From: Micavibrio sp.
GTDB lineage: Bacteria > Pseudomonadota > Alphaproteobacteria > Micavibrionales > Micavibrionaceae
DNA length: 64,000 nucleotides
Assembly: GCA_021604545.1 (NCBI GenBank)
Contig: BQJE01000002.1
Location: forward strand, 186,001 to 250,000
Direction: 5' to 3'
This document shows, piece after piece, positions 17,472 through 26,248 of this stretch. Numbering within the stretch: the first letter of the stretch is position 1; every line of letters begins with the position of its first letter. The translations under genes and the position numbers were made by a program. The notes beneath the pieces are model-generated. The model ran no database searches. It had not been told where the DNA came from and was given only the letters and a program-made list of their open reading frames with translations.

Positions 17472-17660
17472 TTAAGCCGCTGCTGCGCTGTTATGTGTTT
17501 TGACTATGTCTTTCAGCGTTTCCATGCAGGAGCAGCAATTGGGCTTTTCACCGCCACTACAGGCCTCATAGACATCGGCAACCCGCGCAGTGCCATCCTG
17601 ATTTTCAAGATGTTCCTGAACTTTTTTATCGCTAAAGGGGTGGCAAAGACAAATATACAT
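17472..17660 (-). CDS. bfd: Bacterioferritin-associated ferredoxin
   Basis: A 62-residue [2Fe-2S] ferredoxin that reduces bacterioferritin to release stored iron. Cluster ligands fit C4, C6, C42 and C45 (CLC and CCSC). It lies 50 bases downstream of bfr. A near-perfect Fur box overlaps the region just before ATG 17660, and no ribosome site is evident, so translation may be leaderless. Confidence 0.92.
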   Translation of the reverse strand: MYICLCHPFSDKKVQEHLENQDGTARVADVYEACSGGEKPNCCSCMETLKDIVKTHNSAAAA

Positions 17661-17707
17661 ATGAGAATCATTATCAAAGTCTAGACGTAGATGCAAGTGA
17701 TTCTCAT
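17661..17707 (-). promoter_or_regulatory. Fur-type iron box and inverted repeat upstream of bfd
   Basis: On the minus strand, TGATAATGATTCTCA (17675-17661 region) matches the 7-1-7 Fur site TGATAATnATTATCA with one mismatch. ATGAGAATCA (17661-17670) also recurs as an exact inverted copy at 17698-17707. The site overlaps a TGATAAT -10-like element 15-17 bases after TTGCAT. Binding by Fur or a related iron regulator would repress bfd when iron is sufficient. Confidence 0.7.
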
Positions 17708-17710
17708 TAA

Positions 17711-18202
17711 CTATCCCGCTTCGGCATCGGCAATGCTCTCAGCGTTGAGCTGGATATAGTTCTCAAGCCCGACTTTCTCAAGCAGATTGAGCTGGGTTTC
17801 GAGATGATCGGCATGGCCTTCCTCATCGGTCAGGATTTTGGCGAACAGATCACGCGACACATAGTCATTGACCGACTCGCAATGGCCGATGGCCTCGCGG
17901 TAATATTTGATGCCGCCCATTTCAAGTTTAAGGTCGCACTCCAGAACTTCCTTGACGTTTTCACCGATCAGAAGCTTGTCGAGCTCCTGCAGATTGGGCA
18001 GACCTTCGAGGAGCAAAATACGCTGAATGAAATTGTCAGCGTGATGCATTTCCTCAATTGATTCCTTGTATTCATGCTTGGCGAGTTTGGTGACGCCCCA
18101 ATCTTCCAGCATACGTGAATGCAGGAAGTACTGGTTGACGGCGGTCAGCTCTTTTTTCAGCGCGCCGTTGAGAAATTCTATTACTTTTTTGTCGCCCTTC
18201 AT
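17711..18202 (-). CDS. bfr: Bacterioferritin
   Basis: A 163-residue iron-storage protein forming a 24-subunit shell. Ferroxidase ligands Glu18, Glu51 and His54 align in number with E. coli Bfr, and Met52, the haem ligand, is present in EEMHHAD. The later [10 protein letters not shown] holds the remaining ligands. AGGAGAACACC precedes the start. Its ferredoxin partner bfd follows on the same strand. Confidence 0.96.
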   Translation of the reverse strand: MKGDKKVIEFLNGALKKELTAVNQYFLHSRMLEDWGVTKLAKHEYKESIEEMHHADNFIQRILLLEGLPNLQELDKLLIGENVKEVLECDLKLEMGGIKYYREAIGHCESVNDYVSRDLFAKILTDEEGHADHLETQLNLLEKVGLENYIQLNAESIADAEAG

Positions 18203-18211
18203 GGTGTTCTC

Positions 18212-18718
18212 CTATGCTGGTGTTAATGTGTGTTCCAGTGTTCTGGCAAAAGGGCCAGCACGTTGTCTTAGAAATTGATCTTGCCACTCAACGCCACGTC
18301 CTGTGAATGGTACATATATTGCTTCTATGAGCTTGGGATCTCCACCAAATTCTTCGGCCATCTTAACAGCGTCATCAGTGACGACCTGGTGACGAGCTGC
18401 GTCAAAAGATTTTGTTATTCCTCTTGCCTGTTTGTCTAATACAACGTCCAGAACGGCCATATAGCGATCATACACATGCCCTGCCAATGCAGGAAGTATT
18501 GCATCCAGGTGCTTTTGCTCCAAACTTTTTAAATTGATGTGGCTGACAATAAATTCAAAAAGCTGCACTGGACCAGAAGCATTGGCACGAGCAGATAGAA
18601 CGGATTTAGGTGTAGTCGTCTCTTCCCGAGCTACGGCCGGAGTAAATGGCACCAGTAAGGATACAATACTACGATCTGCTGTTGTAATAGCTTCTCTTGC
18701 TTCTTCTAAATTTCTCAT
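18212..18718 (-). CDS. Hypothetical protein, faint chorismate-mutase-like pattern
   Basis: A 168-residue helical protein. The N-terminus (LEEAREAITTADRSIVSLL) and the C-terminal VKMAEEFGGDPKLIEAIYVP recall the first and last helices of AroQ-type chorismate mutases. About 95 residues separate them and the usual Arg/Lys active-site set is not complete, so this may be coincidence or a degenerate member. It ends nine bases before bfr, so the two are probably co-transcribed. Confidence 0.45.
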   Translation of the reverse strand: MRNLEEAREAITTADRSIVSLLVPFTPAVAREETTTPKSVLSARANASGPVQLFEFIVSHINLKSLEQKHLDAILPALAGHVYDRYMAVLDVVLDKQARGITKSFDAARHQVVTDDAVKMAEEFGGDPKLIEAIYVPFTGRGVEWQDQFLRQRAGPFARTLEHTLTPA

Positions 18719-18749
18719 CAGATACTCCAGTTTTGTCGAATAAAAGTCA

Positions 18750-20048
18750 TTAGCTCAATGCACGCTTCAATATGGAATCAATATGGGTGGTGTAGTTCTT
18801 GTAGTCAAAGATTCCTTTTAATTTGCCCTTGTCCAGCTTTTCTGTGACCTCATCGTCTTCCAGTAATGCATCCATGAAGCTGGTCTTGCCCTTGCTTTCC
18901 CAGACTTTCATGGCGTTGCGCTGGACCATTTTATAGGCATCTTCACGGCTGACACCGGTTTGGGTGAGGGCCAGAAGCACAGCCTGTGAAAAAACAAGGC
19001 CGCCCATTTTCTCAAGGTTTTCTATCATGGTCTCAGGGTAAACGAGCAGCTTGTCAATAACACCAGCCAGCCTGTTCAGCGCATAATCAGCAGAGATAAG
19101 CGCATCCGGCAGAATCGTGCGCTCGACGGCTGAATGAGAGATATCGCGCTCATGCCAGAGCGCTACGTTTTCCAGCGCAGGCGTGACAGCAGCGCGGATG
19201 ATGCGCGCTTGTCCGGTGAGGTTTTCCGTTGAAATCGGATTGCGCTTGTGCGGCATGGCGGAAGAGCCTTTTTGACCCTTTTCGAAAAACTCTTCAGCTT
19301 CACGCACTTCGGTGCGTTGCAGATGACGGACTTCCACGGCAAGGTTTTCGATGGATGAGGCAATCACGCCAAGCGTGACAAAAAACATCGCATGGCGGTC
19401 ACGCGGTATGACCTGCGTTGATACGGTTTCGGGTGTTAAGTTCATGCGCTTGGCAACGTAATCTTCAACGCTTGGGTTAATCGTGGCATAAGTACCAACA
19501 GCACCAGAGATTGAGCAGGTGGCAATCTCGGCCCGCGCGTTTTTGAGGCGCTCCTTGGCGCGTTTAAACGCAGCGTAATGACCCGCTAGCTTTAGACCGA
19601 ATGTGGTTGGTTCACCGTGAATACCATGAGAGCGCCCAATGCAGATTGTGTCCTTATGTTCTTCAGCGCGCTTCTTAAGCGCTGCCAGAACCTTGTCCAG
19701 ATCTTGCAAGATGATATCAGCCGCCTGTGTGAGCTGCACGGCAAAAGCCGTGTCGATGACATCCGAGCTGGTCATACCCTGATGCACAAAACGGGCATCT
19801 TCGCCGATGTGTTCTGCCACAGATGTCAGGAAAGCGATGACATCGTGTTTGACTTCGGCTTCGATCTCATCAATTCGTGCAACGTCAAAACCGCCTTTGT
19901 CTTTGAGGGCTTTGGGAACGCTGTCCGGGATAATGCCGAGCTCGGCCATTTTCTCGCAGGCGAGCGTTTCAATCTCGAGCCAGATCTTAAATCTGTTCTC
20001 AGGTTCAAAGATTTGAGCCATTTCAGGGCGTGTGTAGCGTGGAATCAT
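18750..20048 (-). CDS. purB: Adenylosuccinate lyase
   Basis: A 432-residue enzyme of purine synthesis that cleaves SAICAR and adenylosuccinate to release fumarate. The fumarase/lyase signature GSSAMPHKRNP is present, as are the N-terminal MIPRYTRPEMAQIF and the helical core. Length matches the short bacterial form. It stands alone between an MFS carrier gene and the bfr group. Confidence 0.97.
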   Translation of the reverse strand: MIPRYTRPEMAQIFEPENRFKIWLEIETLACEKMAELGIIPDSVPKALKDKGGFDVARIDEIEAEVKHDVIAFLTSVAEHIGEDARFVHQGMTSSDVIDTAFAVQLTQAADIILQDLDKVLAALKKRAEEHKDTICIGRSHGIHGEPTTFGLKLAGHYAAFKRAKERLKNARAEIATCSISGAVGTYATINPSVEDYVAKRMNLTPETVSTQVIPRDRHAMFFVTLGVIASSIENLAVEVRHLQRTEVREAEEFFEKGQKGSSAMPHKRNPISTENLTGQARIIRAAVTPALENVALWHERDISHSAVERTILPDALISADYALNRLAGVIDKLLVYPETMIENLEKMGGLVFSQAVLLALTQTGVSREDAYKMVQRNAMKVWESKGKTSFMDALLEDDEVTEKLDKGKLKGIFDYKNYTTHIDSILKRALS

Positions 20049-20095
20049 GGGGCTGTTATATCAAACATGAATCATGAAAGCTAGATGGGTAACGC

Positions 20096-21337
20096 TCATC
20101 CCTCGCTCTCCTCGTCCAACATAGTGCCAATGGCCGGGGAAACGCGGGCCGGAACCGGCGTAAAGTCGCTCTGGTCCTCGATTTTTATAGATTTTCCAAC
20201 AATGCCGCGATAAACGGAAACCAGCGTAAAAGCGCCGTGGATAAACGCAATAATCAGGAAAAACCCTGCGCTGCCCAGTCCGGCCATCATAGTTGTCGCC
20301 GCCGCAGGAGCCACAACCGCTCCAGCTCCGTTGACCAGGATCATCTTGCCGCTGGCACGTGTCATCATGCCGGTTGGAATTTTATCGTTTACATGCGCAA
20401 TACTAAGGGCATAGATCGGAAAACTAAAGCCGCCAACGACAAAGACGGCAATTTTCATCAACAAAAAATCACCGACCAGAACATCTTCAAACCAGTAAGC
20501 GGCAAAGGCACTCAGGCACGACATGAGTGCTGCGAAAGACAAAACGTGCCGCCGCTGGATACGATCGGAAAGTGCCCCAAGCGGATATTGCAATAGCAGT
20601 CCACCAAGGATAAAGCATGCCATAAAGCTAGCGATCTGGGTTGTATCGAGCCCGATGGTATAGGCGTAAACTGCACCGATGCCTAGCACAACGCCGCCTT
20701 GCATACCGCTGGAAAACACGCCGTAAACACCTTGCGGCGATATACGGATAAGGTGTCGCAGTGACACGGTTTCTGGGGCTTCGAAGTCAGGTACGCGGCG
20801 TGAAATCAGCGATAATGGTACCAGCGAAAGCGACACCAGCGCCGATGTGATAACGAATAGCTCAATCCCTGCGGGATCAGAGACGTTAATAAGGTATTGT
20901 CCAAATATCAGCCCTGCATAGGTCGTCGCCATATAGCTGGCCAAAAGCGTGCCGCGCGTTTTTGTGGTAGCAGCATTGTTGAGCCAGCTTTCAATGACGA
21001 TGAACAGTCCGGCATAGGCAAAGCCGGTCAGGACGCGCAACGCTCCCCATGCGGCGGGCTCGTCGAATACAATGTGCAAAAGAACACTCACCGAAGCGAT
21101 CGAGGCCAGAGCAGAGAAAACTCTGATATGGCCGACACGTTCAACCAATTGCGGTGCCAGGATAGAGCCAGCCAGAAAACCAATATAGTAGCACGACATG
21201 ATGAGGCCGATGGTGGAGACGCTAAACCCTTCCAGCCCGGCGCGCACGCCAAGCAACGTACCCTGTAGGCCATTGCCGAGCATCATCATTGAAAGCCCAA
21301 AAAACAGGGGCCATGTATCACGTATGATTTTGCGCAT
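20096..21337 (-). CDS. MFS transporter
   Basis: A 413-residue carrier of the major facilitator superfamily with about 12 hydrophobic segments. The loop after the second segment (LVERVGHIRVFSALA) and LGALSDRIQRRHVL in the second half are MFS-type motifs. The C-terminus is a charged cytoplasmic tail. The YcaD-like subgroup is possible; substrate unknown. It begins a few bases after the L,D-transpeptidase gene on the same strand. Confidence 0.85.
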   Translation of the reverse strand: MRKIIRDTWPLFFGLSMMMLGNGLQGTLLGVRAGLEGFSVSTIGLIMSCYYIGFLAGSILAPQLVERVGHIRVFSALASIASVSVLLHIVFDEPAAWGALRVLTGFAYAGLFIVIESWLNNAATTKTRGTLLASYMATTYAGLIFGQYLINVSDPAGIELFVITSALVSLSLVPLSLISRRVPDFEAPETVSLRHLIRISPQGVYGVFSSGMQGGVVLGIGAVYAYTIGLDTTQIASFMACFILGGLLLQYPLGALSDRIQRRHVLSFAALMSCLSAFAAYWFEDVLVGDFLLMKIAVFVVGGFSFPIYALSIAHVNDKIPTGMMTRASGKMILVNGAGAVVAPAAATTMMAGLGSAGFFLIIAFIHGAFTLVSVYRGIVGKSIKIEDQSDFTPVPARVSPAIGTMLDEESEG

Positions 21338-21343
21338 GAGTTG

Positions 21344-22120
21344 TTAAACGCCGCCGGGTTTGAGTAAGTCTGGCGTGAACATATAAAGTCCATCTTCGAC
21401 GCGCACTTCGGGTGGCACGCCGGTTTCCTCGAAGACATCATAGCCGCGTTTGAGGTTGATCCAGAAACGCATCCACGGATTGCCGCGATGTTCGGCAAGA
21501 TTAATGCCGGTCATGCGAAAGGGAAAAATGTGGATTGGTACGGTTTCATTGCCGGCGAGCAGGCTTTGTTCGACGATCACGTAAATTTCTTCGATCTGCG
21601 CATCGGTCATCGCATAACAGCCTTCGGATGTGCAATCGCCATGGATCATCAGATGCGAGCCGGTTCGATTATGCGAGGAATCATAATCATTGGGAAAACC
21701 GATATTCATCGCGAGATGATATTTGCTTTCGGGCCACATCCAGTCTTCGCTGACGTCATAGAAACCTTCGGGAGATTGCATGTCACCTTCCTGAAGTTTG
21801 GGGCCAAGATCGCCGGAATAGGTGCAGATCGGATAGGTTTTGAACAACGCATAACGCCCGGTTTCACTGTCTTGTAGCCAGGCTTCGAGCAGGGCTTCCT
21901 GCTTAAAGATACGTATATATGTTGGCGCACCGAGCTGGATATTGGCGTAGTTCTGGCTCTCGCTAGGATTTGGGTTGAGGGTTGGGCTTTCAGCGATTTC
22001 AACCTTAATTTCAGGCATGATTTGCTGGCGGATAAAGGCCAGACGCGCATACGGATCGGTCATGCAGCCGCTGAGCAGGGGGAGGGTGGCTAGAAGTATT
22101 ACAAGAAAAATGCGGGGCAT
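21344..22120 (-). CDS. Lipoprotein L,D-transpeptidase, YafK-like
   Basis: A 258-residue envelope enzyme of the YkuD/ErfK fold, cross-linking or trimming peptidoglycan stem peptides. The signal peptide ends in the lipobox LLSGC. The catalytic motif MIHGDCTSEGCYAMTD carries the active Cys, with HLMIHG upstream. ATG 22120 starts the signal sequence; 16 further upstream codons are open. It precedes the MFS gene, perhaps as one operon. Confidence 0.85.
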   Translation of the reverse strand: MPRIFLVILLATLPLLSGCMTDPYARLAFIRQQIMPEIKVEIAESPTLNPNPSESQNYANIQLGAPTYIRIFKQEALLEAWLQDSETGRYALFKTYPICTYSGDLGPKLQEGDMQSPEGFYDVSEDWMWPESKYHLAMNIGFPNDYDSSHNRTGSHLMIHGDCTSEGCYAMTDAQIEEIYVIVEQSLLAGNETVPIHIFPFRMTGINLAEHRGNPWMRFWINLKRGYDVFEETGVPPEVRVEDGLYMFTPDLLKPGGV

Positions 22121-22646
22121 ATTTTCTTCTACGCTAGGGGGAGGGGCCGCGCAAGTCCGGAAAATCACTTATTAACAGGCTGTTTTGTAAGGGAAATCCA
22201 GCTTCGCCAGTTCGTTCCTCATTTTTTGGGAGAGGGGGTGGGCTGTGTTATGTCTCCTTAATAGTCTGTTTCCGCCTTCGCCAAGGCTTCGGCGCGACAA
22301 GCCGTAGAAATAATATTTTCGTAATTATGTTTCTTTGCTGAAGAAAAACAAAAAACGGCCCCAAAACAATTAGGTAAGCATTTGTTCTGAAAAGCATAAT
22401 CGTAGTCCTTCTTTCTGTTCCGCAGAAATGCTATTTTCATATCTTTGCGGTCCCGTATTTCGGGCCCGGTTTTGATATCGTCATTGCGAGGAATGAAATG
22501 ACGAAGCAATCCAGAAGATATGCCGGTAATACTGGATTGCTTCGCTGCGCTCGCAATGACAGGGGTTGGTATTTTGTTGCCGTTTTTCATGTGGACATTA
22601 TAGGAAAATAATCATATAAAGTCAAGCTTAAGATGCGCTTTAAATT
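22121..22646. other. Intergenic stretch carrying a REP-like palindrome
   Basis: About 525 bases with no convincing gene. An open frame at 22258-22590 on the minus strand is produced largely by the palindromic repeat at 22480-22561. A short GC-rich hairpin is also visible at about 22448-22468 (CGGTCCCG, CGGGCCCG). No promoter or terminator was assigned. Confidence 0.5.
22480..22561. repeat. REP-like palindromic dispersed repeat
   Basis: The arms GTCATTGCGAG with GAAGCAATCCAG, and CTGGATTGCTTCG with CTCGCAATGAC, are inverted copies around a central AAGATATGCCGGTAATA. This 'cattgcgag...caatcc' palindrome is a widely known type of short interspersed repeat in bacterial chromosomes. Only one copy occurs in this window. 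Confidence 0.75.
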
Positions 22647-23834
22647 TTACGCATTGGCAGGAGCCATTACGTTAGAGGCTGGCACGCTTTCAGACGGAGA
22701 ACCCAGCTCCTGTGTTTGTACGGGTGTTTGCTCTAATGTCTGAGCTTGTGCTGCCTCTAATCTTTCCTGTGCTAATTCAGGGTGGGCATGGCTGCTAAAA
22801 AAAGAATTGGCAGAAACGCCGCCAATCTCCATTTTATCTGATGTCATCGAGGAAACAATTGTAGGTTTTCCACCTTCTATTTCATTTAGATCAATGTCCG
22901 GGGACACAGAGGAAATATAAGCGCTGTCATTATTCAATGCAGGACTGGGTGTCTTTATAACTCTATGATCAAGGGCGAGCGCAAAGTCCTCAATAATTTT
23001 TTTGATTTCCGGAGATTGCAGGGGTTGCCCCTCTACAGGATCGAATTTTCCTTCATCAAGAAGCTTGTCGACGGTTTCAAGAAATTTTTCTTTTTCAAAG
23101 ATAAAGAGATCTTTGCTTTCGTCGGCAGAAATTCCAAGTTCATAGCCCACCTTGGAAAACAATACGTGACCCGCATTTTGGGCGGCGAAAACCTGTTCAT
23201 TCGTTGCATTGAGGGGGGCTATCCCGTTTGTTGCATGGGCGGTATCAAACACCGTATTTATGGCACGAAAATCTTGCCAGGCCTGCGCCATATCTTCAAA
23301 GCCGCGCCGGTCGAAATATTTGTATGCGCTGTCATCAGCGCCGGCTTCTTTGCCCAACATTTCTATGAACTGTTCCGAAAAGGGTATCGCAGCACTTGTC
23401 GGCGGTTGATTGCAGTGTTCGCCCTCATGAATTCCGATGCCATGTTGCCAATGTTCGTTAAATCCTGGAAAGGGCGCCAACCCAGGACCAAGAGCTTTCT
23501 GCATCAGTGAGTCCATGTCTCTTTCGTAACCCGTTAATTCGTTGACCACACAGACTTCAAGAGAGTTATCTTTGATCGTCAGTGCAAAAGGGCCGCCGTG
23601 TTTTGCAAATGCAGCGATCTCCATGAGTTGAGCAGAGGAAGCGTTTTGTGTAATTCCAGGCGCTTGTTCCTCCAGCATGTCTCGCAGGATGTCGCCATTT
23701 TCTAATTGGTTGCCAGTAAGCTGAGTAGAATCAATGTAGATGACAGGGAGCGTTGAGCTTTCTTCGGCACCCATTTTAAAGGAGTCGTCAAACCAACTCT
23801 GAATATCTTCCAGAAAATCACCAATGCCGCTCAT
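22647..23834 (-). CDS. Orphan protein with an HExxH motif
   Basis: A 395-residue protein of unknown family with no signal peptide or membrane segment. Residues 136-140 read HEGEH, matching the HExxH zinc-peptidase motif, preceded by GIGI. A Glu at 180 in GFEDMAQAWQ could be the third zinc ligand of a gluzincin, but this is inference. The last 60 residues are Gln/Glu/Pro/Ala-rich and look disordered. A chance motif is not excluded. It stands alone, flanked by an intergenic palindrome and a small lipoprotein gene. Confidence 0.55.
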   Translation of the reverse strand: MSGIGDFLEDIQSWFDDSFKMGAEESSTLPVIYIDSTQLTGNQLENGDILRDMLEEQAPGITQNASSAQLMEIAAFAKHGGPFALTIKDNSLEVCVVNELTGYERDMDSLMQKALGPGLAPFPGFNEHWQHGIGIHEGEHCNQPPTSAAIPFSEQFIEMLGKEAGADDSAYKYFDRRGFEDMAQAWQDFRAINTVFDTAHATNGIAPLNATNEQVFAAQNAGHVLFSKVGYELGISADESKDLFIFEKEKFLETVDKLLDEGKFDPVEGQPLQSPEIKKIIEDFALALDHRVIKTPSPALNNDSAYISSVSPDIDLNEIEGGKPTIVSSMTSDKMEIGGVSANSFFSSHAHPELAQERLEAAQAQTLEQTPVQTQELGSPSESVPASNVMAPANA

Positions 23835-23935
23835 TACACACCCAAGTCATTATATTTACATAATATTATAACTTGAGATTGAGAGTTTCTGCAACTTTGG
23901 GCGGTAAAAAGGGCCGCTTTTATTGGATATTTAGT

Positions 23936-24169
23936 TTAAGGCTCGTCAGGAGTATGAACGCCACCGGTGGGGCATATGACCTGATGTGGAATAGGTGAGT
24001 CTGGTTTTCCGCCAATTTCAAAGCAATCCTTATGAGAAGTCCTGTTATCTGTGCGGGAAATGCCGTTTGATTGGTCATTTGCAACGTTTACAGGGGCTTT
24101 GGTGGCACATCCAAACGCGCTCCCAAACCCTATTGTCGCGGCTAAAATGTAATAACTTGCTGATTTCAT
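23936..24169 (-). CDS. Small putative lipoprotein
   Basis: A 77-residue protein. The signal-like segment ends in SAFGC, a plausible lipobox, followed by a polar mature part of about 57 residues with two more Cys (KDCFEI, QVICPT). No family recognised. It lies 100 bases upstream of the HExxH gene on the same strand. Confidence 0.5.
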   Translation of the reverse strand: MKSASYYILAATIGFGSAFGCATKAPVNVANDQSNGISRTDNRTSHKDCFEIGGKPDSPIPHQVICPTGGVHTPDEP

Positions 24170-24281
24170 AATCTTGTTTAGTTAACATAATTATTTAAAT
24201 ATCGTCACTATAAGCTGTTTATGTGCCAAAAAGCAAATTTCTTTCTACTATTTCGGCTTTTGTTGCCTAAAGTATTTTAAA

Positions 24282-24857
24282 TCAGTTGCTTAGCCTATCC
24301 GCCGTGCGGATAAACTCGTCGATGGTGGCTTGCAGCATTCCCGCTTGTCGTTCGTCTTTGAGTTTGCCGTTATCATCGAAGGCTTGCATGCCGCCGCCGA
24401 TGGCAACTTGCGAAGGGATAACGGTGACGCCGATATTACCCAGCAACATACGCAGCGACACAAGGCCGCGCAAACCGCCGAGTCCGCCAGGGGAGGTGCC
24501 GGCGATGGCCGCGACTTTCCCTTTGAAGGGGGTTAGGGGTGGCCCGTTTTCTTCGTGTGGGCGCGAGAGCCAGTCAATTGTATTTTTAATCATTGGCGAA
24601 AAGGAAGAGTTGTATTCCGGTGAAGCAATAAAGAAGCCGTCATGGTTTGAAAAAACCTCCTTCAGTTTACGCGCATTTTCTGGCATGCCGTTTTCGTCTT
24701 CGTGGTCGCCATCATAAAGTGGCATTTCAAAATCGCGCATGTCGATGAATGTGACATCGGCACCGGAATCCGTGGCCATTTTACTGGCTGTCGCGGCGAG
24801 TTTTTTATTGAGCGAGTCTTTGCGGGCGCTGCCGGCGAAAAAGAGCAGTTTGGGCAT
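24282..24857 (-). CDS. NADPH-dependent FMN reductase family protein
   Basis: A 191-residue flavodoxin-fold protein that transfers electrons from NAD(P)H to flavin or quinone-type acceptors. The FMN phosphate loop GSARKDSLNKKL and the motif SPEYNSSFSPMIKNTIDW are characteristic. The substrate is not determined. It lies 12 bases downstream of radC, probably in one transcript. Confidence 0.9.
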   Translation of the reverse strand: MPKLLFFAGSARKDSLNKKLAATASKMATDSGADVTFIDMRDFEMPLYDGDHEDENGMPENARKLKEVFSNHDGFFIASPEYNSSFSPMIKNTIDWLSRPHEENGPPLTPFKGKVAAIAGTSPGGLGGLRGLVSLRMLLGNIGVTVIPSQVAIGGGMQAFDDNGKLKDERQAGMLQATIDEFIRTADRLSN

Positions 24858-24869
24858 TGGGGCGTTCCT

Positions 24870-25571
24870 TTATATAAGTCCGAGATTTTTGAAACTGCTG
24901 TAACCACTACGGCTAACAACTATATGGTCGTGAATGATGATGTTGAAAGGTTCGGCGGCCTTGATGATCGCATTGGTCATGTCGATATCGGCCTGGGACG
25001 GTTTCGGGTCGCCGCTGGGGTGGTTGTGGACAAGGATCAGCGCGGTGGCACCGAGCTCTAAGGCGCGCTTCATGATTTCACGCGGATAGGCGGGGGTATG
25101 ATCAACGGTGCCGGAGCCCTGAATTTCATCGGCGATCATTTCGTTCTTCTTGTTGAGGAAAAGAAGGCGAAAATGTTCTTTTTTCTCATGCGCCATGGTG
25201 GCGTGGCAATAATCCATCAGCCGCGTCCAGTTGTTCATCACCGGCTTTTTGGTGAGCTCGGCTTTCATGGCGCGGTGGGCAAGGGCGGTGATGGCTTTGA
25301 GCGAGGTAATCGATGTGTCATTAAGGCCGGGGATCTTTTGAAACTCGGTGGCGGGTGCGGCCATCATTTCAGGCAGGGAGCCGAAATGCGCCAGCATCTT
25401 TTTCGCCAGCGGTTTGACGTCTCGGCGCGGGATAAGAGTGAACAGAACGAGTTCCAGCAATTCGTAATCGGCGAGCGCATCCGGGCCGCTGTCAGTGAAG
25501 CGCCCGCGCAGACGCTGGCGGTGGCCTTTGTAGTGGGGTTCTTCAGGTTTTTTCTGTGCTTGATTTTTCAT
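24870..25571 (-). CDS. radC: RadC-family JAB-domain protein
   Basis: A 233-residue protein with an N-terminal helix-hairpin-helix-like region (FQKIPGLNDTSITSLKA) and the C-terminal MPN/JAB metal-binding motif HNHPSGDPKPSQAD preceded by the conserved Glu in IQGSGTVDHTPAYPRE. The cellular role of RadC proteins is unsettled despite the 'DNA repair' label. Its start overlaps the end of the upstream membrane-protein gene by 29 bases. Confidence 0.92.
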   Translation of the reverse strand: MKNQAQKKPEEPHYKGHRQRLRGRFTDSGPDALADYELLELVLFTLIPRRDVKPLAKKMLAHFGSLPEMMAAPATEFQKIPGLNDTSITSLKAITALAHRAMKAELTKKPVMNNWTRLMDYCHATMAHEKKEHFRLLFLNKKNEMIADEIQGSGTVDHTPAYPREIMKRALELGATALILVHNHPSGDPKPSQADIDMTNAIIKAAEPFNIIIHDHIVVSRSGYSSFKNLGLI

Positions 25572-26235
25572 CTTTATTAGTACCTATAAACTGAGATTCC
25601 ATCTTCATAACTTCTGCAAAAGTTTCTGCATCAATTATAGCTGCCAAGACAGCTGCTGCCTTAGTTGCCTTTTCTAATCCCTTACTCAATTTTTCTTCGA
25701 ATCTGATTTTTTCTTCAGGCGCTACGGTTAGCTGGTTTCGTAAAAATTCAAGAAGATAGTTTAAATTGGATGTGGTTAGGTCAAGATAGGCAATCTTTTG
25801 AAATGTATCGACATCTAAAGCGTTTATTATACTGCTATATTTTTTATATATATTTTCAAAGTCGCTTGTGAGTCTTGTTTCGTATGTATGCTTTGCTTTA
25901 ATGTCTAATTCCGAAACGTTTATTAAGTACTGGGCTTTGTGGTGTGCCTCTATCAATTCTATACATAGTTTACACCTTAGATTTCGTTCCTCTCTCTCCT
26001 TGAGACTTTTTTGGAATTCTACTTCATGTTTTTTAGAAATCCAAACATACCTGCCAGCAAAAAATGCAAAGATTCCTGCAAAAAGAGTACCTCCTTTACT
26101 GAGTTGCTCCCATGTTTGTACGAATGAAAATCCTAAATCAGTTTTCCCCAAGGAAAGGAGTAAAATACATGCAAGGGCAGACAGGAATCCTAGTCCAAAA
26201 TTACCAGTAAGGTGATACGGTATTTTTTTAAGCAT
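25543..26235 (-). CDS. Membrane protein with coiled-coil cytoplasmic domain
   Basis: A 230-residue product with two N-terminal hydrophobic segments (about 10-28 and 45-65) and then a long helical, charged domain containing CKLC (Cys-x-x-Cys). No family recognised. ATG 26235 was preferred because AGGTG lies just upstream and it follows the map stop by 13 bases. The gene is richer in A/T than map and radC on either side and splits what could otherwise be a compact map-radC unit. Confidence 0.6.
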   Translation of the reverse strand: MLKKIPYHLTGNFGLGFLSALACILLLSLGKTDLGFSFVQTWEQLSKGGTLFAGIFAFFAGRYVWISKKHEVEFQKSLKEREERNLRCKLCIELIEAHHKAQYLINVSELDIKAKHTYETRLTSDFENIYKKYSSIINALDVDTFQKIAYLDLTTSNLNYLLEFLRNQLTVAPEEKIRFEEKLSKGLEKATKAAAVLAAIIDAETFAEVMKMESQFIGTNKDEKSSTEKT

Positions 26236-26248
26236 GTTTGCACCTGCG

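Noticed and set aside
22258..22590. Minus-strand reading frame of 110 codons
   Set aside because: Most of it is the translation of the REP-like palindrome (ending in the familiar VIASAAKQSSI-type peptide), with no ribosome site and no family.
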